The notes under the pieces are model-generated. The model did not search any database. It had not been told where the DNA came from and saw only the letters and a list, made by a program, of their open reading frames with translations. DNA of 11,139 nucleotides from Bacteroidales bacterium (GTDB lineage: Bacteria > Bacteroidota > Bacteroidia > Bacteroidales > VadinHA17). Shown here piece after piece: positions 6,479 through 11,139 of this stretch (positions within the stretch are counted from its first letter, which is position 1; each line of letters opens with the position of its first letter). The translations under genes and the position numbers were made by a program. Where the stretch lies: contig JABUEV010000037.1 of NCBI GenBank assembly GCA_013314865.1, forward strand, positions 1-11,139. The letters run 5' to 3'.

Positions 6479-8992
6479 CTATCTTACAACATATTTCTTT
6501 ACGGGGATTTCACCATAAGCAGGAGTAACGAAAGGTTTTCCCTTTTTTAATCCTACATTGCCAAATCCTGTTTTCGTGGAAATAAATGATGTGAAATCTC
6601 CGATTTTTGAATCTATAAACAGAGTGCTGTCGGTTGCGTCATATCTGACACCCGTCAAGCCCTGCAGTAATGCATAGGATGACATAGCTCTTGCATACCA
6701 GTGGCCGCATTCATACTCATCGAAAGGATTCCTGACAGTACCATCATATCGCTTCCGGCAGGTTCTCACTATTTCAAGTCCCTTTTCCACCTCGCCCATC
6801 ATCATCAGGTGTGATGCAACCTGATACTCAATGCCGGTCCAGACTTCATCACTATACACAAAGGGTAATGAAGGCTTGCCTCCTTTTGGCCAGGAGCATA
6901 AAAGAAGACCGCCTTCATCTCCCAGTGCATAAGCAGGTCTCTGGGGATTGGAATGATCTGTAAGGTCCCTGACAAAATTGTAATTATAGACAGAGTTAAG
7001 ATGGCTCTTTATTTTCGATCTATCTGCTATCTCTTCCAGACCACACACAGAAGCGATCCATGCTCCAAGGACTCCGTCAGAAAGGCACCCTGAGCCGTAC
7101 TGATACTTGGGTCCTTCCTTTTGAAGCAGATCCCGTGCCTCTTCCGAATAATCAGAGCTCCATGATCCAAGGGATGCTTCAACCGGATCGGGCGAATTAA
7201 GGCCTTTCCAAACCACTTTCTGAAAGAAATACTCGCCGTTGAAAAGGTCAGTTTCAAGGGCAGTTCTTCCTTTTGTGTAGAGTTCCATGTATCTTTCAAC
7301 ATTATCTCCCAAATAACCGCCCATTTCAGATATGGCTTTCAGAGCGCCAAGGTAAAAACTCGTGCACATGCCGTCAGGGCCCCAGAACTCAATGTCATAA
7401 GTATTGTGGTGTGGTTCCTCCAAGGTTCCTGTCGAGCGTGGATCCCATGTCCTTATGCAGTAATCCATGCTTTCCTTCACTGAAGGGTAAATTCTTCTTA
7501 GCCATCCCGTATCCCCGCTGATGCGCCAGTCGCGGTAAACCTTCATTATACCCCCCAGCTGGCCGTCAGCAGCCGCATAGAAAGTTGATGCGACTGGCCT
7601 GACAGGTAAAGCTGACCTGAATGTCTGATGTCCTTCCTCATCCTGACTGCAAAAGAATTCAGTTTCCCTCAGAGTCCTTTCCAGGTCAGGGAAAAGATGT
7701 GGTATTGCCTGAGCATAATTCCACACGTGAGTGCAGGATCCGGCACAACATCCGGAATTATCACTGCATCCTTCCCAGTTCCATAGTTTGCCGTCTGTCT
7801 GTCGGAGCACAGTCGGAGACTTAAGAATAGTAAGATTTGCCGCTACTGCTTCCAGTACTTCTCCGGGCAGTGTGCTTGCATAAAAACTATCCCTGAACAA
7901 TTCGGACTTTCTTTTGAGATCAAAATAGTTTTCCCTCCAGTAATCAGACACTGCATAAACATCTTCAAACCTGCCTGAATACCATGGTTTGTAATAAGTC
8001 TGACTGCATGAGCAGGACTGGTTTTCCTTTAGTTCCTTCTTCTCCGGATCGGTGCCATATCTCAGGTTTGTATCAGGGACATACCAGGCAAAAAGAATAT
8101 GAATAGTCTTTGTTTCACCCGGACTCAAAATAAGTGGCACAAAAAGAGAAGCCCCCGGGGCATCTTTATCCACAGGCATACTACTTCTTATCTCACCGGC
8201 AGAGATTGTCTTCCATGTGATCGTGAGAGGGTCCCACCATCCTCCCCTGAACCAGCAATGATCTGTGATAACTGAGCTTTCAGTTGTAAAAACAGCAAAA
8301 TCTCCCCTGGTTTCAGGCTTTCCATCCACACCCTTTTCAGAAAGCACAAATCCGCCGGGTATGGTTTTTATTGTAGAGTTTCCATTCTGCTGAGACATGA
8401 AGTTTTCTGAGTTAAATGAAAACAGAGCCTCCATCTCTGAATTTCCGCTGTTTCTGAAGGTATATTCCAGGGCTCCCACAGGGAGGCTTGAATTATCAGC
8501 ATCGGTTGGTATAAAAGGACTCCATGCTGTCAATGATACTTCAAGCGGCATATCACTGTCATTCAACATTATTGTTGCAAATGGAAATCTGGAAGTAAAT
8601 TCGGCCTTCTCAAACCGGGGCAATCCGTAGCTTTTCCCGGGAGATCCGTTTCCGGCATTCGGTATGCCGGATTTTTTCCAATCGGGAACCTGGCCTTCAA
8701 CTACTTTTGCTCCATTCCTGATTCCTTTGACTGTAACAGCAGCAAACATCAGAGGTTCCCTGAATATCTCGGGACGGTTTCTTACCGACATATGTGAGAT
8801 AGCTCCTGTACCCTCAATGCAGAACATACCTGCACCTATGCCGCCGACAGGAAAAGCAATATAGTTCAGATTACTGCCAGAATAAACACCATTAAATTCA
8901 TAAGAAACCTTTTCTTCCGGTTCTCTGATACATCCGTGCACTGACGCAATGATGCAGATTGCCGTCAGACATAAAGCAGTATTTGTTTTCAT
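6479..8992 (-). CDS. GH116 family (DUF608) glycosidase lipoprotein
   Basis: This 837-residue protein belongs to glycoside hydrolase family 116, which includes GBA2-type glucosylceramidases and bacterial and archaeal beta-glucosidases, beta-xylosidases and N-acetylglucosaminidases. Its signal peptide ends in lipobox VHGC with Cys21, so it should be envelope-anchored. Residues about 40-330 form the N-terminal beta-sandwich domain (FPVGGIGAGMF near 47-57, SHMSVRNRPE near 66-75). Residues about 370-790 form the (alpha/alpha)6 catalytic barrel, with WNWEGC...GSCTHVWNYAQA at 405-429. The likely nucleophile is Glu525 or Glu526 in EEPHHNTYD, and the likely acid/base is Asp639 in CLSDGVLGAW, by comparison with known members. 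GH116 is a retaining family, so a beta-glycoside is expected; the exact sugar cannot be read from sequence. A cluster of cysteines (409, 415, 416, 420) sits near the active-site region. The gene is last in the minus-strand operon, 66 bp after the isomerase. No SusC/SusD pair is in view. Confidence 0.92.
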   Translation of the reverse strand: MKTNTALCLTAICIIASVHGCIREPEEKVSYEFNGVYSGSNLNYIAFPVGGIGAGMFCIEGTGAISHMSVRNRPEIFREPLMFAAVTVKGIRNGAKVVEGQVPDWKKSGIPNAGNGSPGKSYGLPRFEKAEFTSRFPFATIMLNDSDMPLEVSLTAWSPFIPTDADNSSLPVGALEYTFRNSGNSEMEALFSFNSENFMSQQNGNSTIKTIPGGFVLSEKGVDGKPETRGDFAVFTTESSVITDHCWFRGGWWDPLTITWKTISAGEIRSSMPVDKDAPGASLFVPLILSPGETKTIHILFAWYVPDTNLRYGTDPEKKELKENQSCSCSQTYYKPWYSGRFEDVYAVSDYWRENYFDLKRKSELFRDSFYASTLPGEVLEAVAANLTILKSPTVLRQTDGKLWNWEGCSDNSGCCAGSCTHVWNYAQAIPHLFPDLERTLRETEFFCSQDEEGHQTFRSALPVRPVASTFYAAADGQLGGIMKVYRDWRISGDTGWLRRIYPSVKESMDYCIRTWDPRSTGTLEEPHHNTYDIEFWGPDGMCTSFYLGALKAISEMGGYLGDNVERYMELYTKGRTALETDLFNGEYFFQKVVWKGLNSPDPVEASLGSWSSDYSEEARDLLQKEGPKYQYGSGCLSDGVLGAWIASVCGLEEIADRSKIKSHLNSVYNYNFVRDLTDHSNPQRPAYALGDEGGLLLCSWPKGGKPSLPFVYSDEVWTGIEYQVASHLMMMGEVEKGLEIVRTCRKRYDGTVRNPFDEYECGHWYARAMSSYALLQGLTGVRYDATDSTLFIDSKIGDFTSFISTKTGFGNVGLKKGKPFVTPAYGEIPVKKYVVR

Positions 8993-9058
8993 CCTGAAAT
9001 AAAAATATAAGACACAGGCTCAGTAGCCGTAATTCAATTACCATAAAAACAACCTGGC

Positions 9059-9967
9059 CTAGCTGTTATGAATTCTGACCAGTCTGTCGCACAAATCTCT
9101 GAGACCTTCCGGAGTGTCTCCTCCGGGCTGTTCGATGGTGGTCCAGTCCTGGTAGCCAATCTCATCAATAGCTGTCATAACTGCACTCCAGTTTACATCT
9201 CCCTCAAGCAGTTTTGTATTGAAACCTGCTGATCTTCCCTGTGTATCCGCAATTTTCCTGCTATATTCCTTGATGTGAATTTTTGCTATTCTTTTCCCAA
9301 GTATTCTGATCCACTGTTCTGGCCAACCGTAAGCAACTATATTTCCGCAATCAAAATAAAATCCCACCATCGGGCTCCCGAACTGGTCTACATAATTGAC
9401 TGCTTCAAGAGGGCTAAGCAGGAAGTTATTCCACACATTCTCAATGGCGATTTTAACCTCAAGTTTTTCGGCCAGCGGGAGGATCTTTTTTATTTCGGAG
9501 GTAGTCCGGTCCCAGCAGACTCCATAATCAACCGTTTCGGTTACTCTTCCCGGGACAAGGAGAACTGTATCTGCACCATAAGCTTTTGCATCCTCAAGCG
9601 TTACTTTCAGTGCTTCCAGCCCTTGCTCCCTGACAGAAGGATCAGGATCTGAAAGCAGATATTTCCAGTGCAGTGCCCCGCATACACTTGGAATTTTCAG
9701 TCCGGTTTCGTCACGGGCTTTGAGGACTTCATTTCTGTCGAGGTGGCTGTTGACTTCAATACCGTCAAATCCTGCCTCTTTTGCTGAGATGAATTTTTCT
9801 GCAACGGTTTTTCCAACCCTGTTGCTTCCCCACATTATGCCCTTTTTAAGGTTTCTGGCAGGCAATATGGGGACACCCTGAATACCTGCTAAAGGTGCCG
9901 AAGCTATCATAGCTGCACCTATTATCGTTTGTCTGGCAAATTGTCGTCTGTTCATGTCATTATACAT
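9059..9967 (-). CDS. Tat-exported sugar isomerase/epimerase-like TIM-barrel protein
   Basis: This 302-residue protein belongs to the xylose isomerase-like TIM-barrel family (AP endonuclease 2 superfamily), whose members isomerise or epimerise sugars and keto-sugars. A twin-arginine signal (RRQFAR at 7-12, hydrophobic stretch 14-30) points to export in folded form. The four metal ligands are in place: Glu176 in AIENVWN, Asp206 in FYFDCGN, His231 in KIHIKEY and Glu279 in TIEQPGG, so a divalent metal is expected. Hydroxypyruvate isomerase, a 3-keto-sugar epimerase, or a deglycosylating enzyme like DgpC are all within the family; the sequence does not choose. The ATG used here (9967-9965) overlaps the upstream oxidoreductase stop by 8 bases. 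An in-frame ATG at 9955-9953 would give MNRRQFARQ, a very typical Tat start, and is equally plausible. Overlap with the oxidoreductase implies coupled expression, and GH116 follows 66 bp downstream. Confidence 0.88.
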   Translation of the reverse strand: MYNDMNRRQFARQTIIGAAMIASAPLAGIQGVPILPARNLKKGIMWGSNRVGKTVAEKFISAKEAGFDGIEVNSHLDRNEVLKARDETGLKIPSVCGALHWKYLLSDPDPSVREQGLEALKVTLEDAKAYGADTVLLVPGRVTETVDYGVCWDRTTSEIKKILPLAEKLEVKIAIENVWNNFLLSPLEAVNYVDQFGSPMVGFYFDCGNIVAYGWPEQWIRILGKRIAKIHIKEYSRKIADTQGRSAGFNTKLLEGDVNWSAVMTAIDEIGYQDWTTIEQPGGDTPEGLRDLCDRLVRIHNS

Positions 9968-11139
9968 TAGGTTCGTTTCCGATTACAGGTACTTTTTCGG
10001 TTATTCCCGGAACAGGGCCAAATTCATAGGTTTTGGGGCCGAGGTACAGGTCTGAATTCATCACTTCGTCCCATGTAACATCCTTTCCGGTATATGCTGA
10101 CATACGACCCATTATTGCAATAAGAGTTGAATTTACCTGTGCTTCTGCATCATTTATCAGATTCCCTGTCCGTATTCCGGTAACCAGGTTGACATGTTCC
10201 TGAACGAAAGGATCCTTAACCTTCCATGTTGTATCAGTTGAGCCTTCTTCAGGATAAGGATATTTCCATACCTCCTCACCTTTCAGGTTGTAGATAGTTC
10301 CTCTTGCATCAGCGAAGCCTTCTGTTCCGACGATTAATTGCTTTGTGAGGTTTGAACATCCCGAAATTTGTCTGGCCGCGCAGTGCGTGTGCATGCCATT
10401 GTCGTAGATATACTCAACGCTGAAAAAATCATACTGGTCGCCCGTTACTCTTCTTTGTCTGCCTCCCCATCCTATTGCCTTAACAGGATTTTTGCCAAGA
10501 TGCCAGTTCATCACGTCAATTTCGTGAATAAACTGTTCCACAATATGGTCGCCTGAAAGCCAGCAGAAGTTTGCCCAGTTGCGCAGCATATATTCCATGT
10601 CGGTCCATCCTGGTTGTCTTCTTATAACCCACAGTGAGCCGCCATTTCTTATAATATGTGCACTTACTATTTCGCCAATCTGCCCGCTGGCCACTCTTCT
10701 CCATGTCTCGATGAAATCTTTCTGGGATCTCCTGATAGTTCCGCTTACTATGCAGAGTCCTTTTTCAGCGGCTCTTTTTGATGCTACCAGAACCTTCCGT
10801 GCACCAACCGGGTCAACTGCACATGGTTTTTCCATGAAGATGTGTTTTCCGGCATTAACAGCCGCTTCAACATGTGCCGGTCTGAAGTGAGGCGGGGTAC
10901 AGAGCAGAACTAAATCCACACCTGAGTCTATTACTTTTTCGTAGCTGTCAAATCCAACGAAGCAATTTTCATCAGAAATCTCTACATTCCTTTCTTTTTT
11001 CAGCTGTTCGCGGCATTGGTCGAGTTTATCCTTAAAAACGTCACCAAGCGCGGTTATTTGAAGGTTGGGGCCCGCATCAAGGAAATTAATGGCGGCACCT
11101 GTTCCCCTTCCACCGCATCCTATAAGACCTGCCTTCAGA
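9960..11139 (-). CDS. Gfo/Idh/MocA family oxidoreductase, 5' end beyond window
   Basis: These NAD(P)-dependent enzymes oxidise or reduce a sugar or polyol hydroxyl. The frame is open to the right edge, giving 392 visible residues; the true start lies outside. The GTG at 10919-10917 is internal, because clear family sequence precedes it. The visible sequence opens with the Rossmann loop GLIGCGGRGTGA (visible residues 4-15). LLCTPPHF follows near 77-84, then MEKP at 102-105, whose Lys104 is the conserved catalytic lysine. HEIDVMNWH contains Asp208 and His213, the expected catalytic acid-histidine pair. The C-terminal alpha/beta domain ends in the GPVPGITEKVPVIGN region. From the usual length of relatives, perhaps 30-40 residues are missing, often a Tat signal, but that cannot be seen. 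It is the first visible gene of the operon and its last 8 bases overlap the isomerase gene. The substrate may be a glycoside or a free sugar released by GH116; unproven. Confidence 0.92.
   Translation of the reverse strand, partial: LKAGLIGCGGRGTGAAINFLDAGPNLQITALGDVFKDKLDQCREQLKKERNVEISDENCFVGFDSYEKVIDSGVDLVLLCTPPHFRPAHVEAAVNAGKHIFMEKPCAVDPVGARKVLVASKRAAEKGLCIVSGTIRRSQKDFIETWRRVASGQIGEIVSAHIIRNGGSLWVIRRQPGWTDMEYMLRNWANFCWLSGDHIVEQFIHEIDVMNWHLGKNPVKAIGWGGRQRRVTGDQYDFFSVEYIYDNGMHTHCAARQISGCSNLTKQLIVGTEGFADARGTIYNLKGEEVWKYPYPEEGSTDTTWKVKDPFVQEHVNLVTGIRTGNLINDAEAQVNSTLIAIMGRMSAYTGKDVTWDEVMNSDLYLGPKTYEFGPVPGITEKVPVIGNEPNV

Noticed and set aside
10917..10919. GTG as a possible start of the right-edge oxidoreductase.
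   Set aside because: The frame continues upstream to the window edge and encodes the Rossmann GxGxxG-type loop, so this codon is an internal valine.

Overview
The window looks like a chromosomal segment of a member of the Bacteroidota, probably Bacteroidales-like. This rests on moderate, slightly AT-rich composition, very weak Shine-Dalgarno signals, TAnnTTTG-type -7 boxes of the Bacteroidota primary sigma factor, and the gene content: a lipoprotein S9A peptidase, a GH116/DUF608 glycosidase lipoprotein, a Tat-exported TIM-barrel isomerase and a Gfo/Idh/MocA oxidoreductase. No rRNA, tRNA, insertion sequence, CRISPR array or phage gene is visible.

Layout. At the extreme left (1-72, minus strand) lie the first 24 codons of a divergent gene whose N-terminus resembles a corrinoid (B12-binding methyltransferase) protein. 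A 181-bp AT-rich divergent intergenic region (73-253) follows. It carries a LacI/CcpA-type operator with 8-bp inverted arms (159-178), overlapping the -33 region of a promoter that points to the divergent gene. A plus-strand series then runs to 6452: an exported protein with a concanavalin-like N-terminal domain and a PD40/TolB-type propeller (254-1777); a PlsC-type acyltransferase (1858-2574); a diacylglycerol-kinase-family lipid kinase (2669-3616); a HAD-IB phosphatase that overlaps the kinase (3585-4283); and a prolyl oligopeptidase lipoprotein (4344-6452). The acyltransferase, kinase and phosphatase form a compact lipid-phosphate module.

The right half is a convergent minus-strand operon, separated from the peptidase by 26 bp. 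In transcription order it holds a Gfo/Idh/MocA oxidoreductase (5' end beyond the right edge, to 9960), a Tat-signal sugar isomerase/epimerase-like TIM barrel overlapping it by 8 bp (9967-9059), and a GH116 family lipoprotein glycosidase (8992-6479).

The right-hand operon is the most interesting part. A sugar dehydrogenase, a metal-dependent TIM barrel and a glycosidase together suggest processing of a glycoside outside the cytoplasm, possibly through a 3-keto-sugar intermediate as in DgpA/DgpC-like deglycosylation. That link is inference from protein families and gene order. Individual family assignments are firm except for the 24-codon fragment at the left edge.
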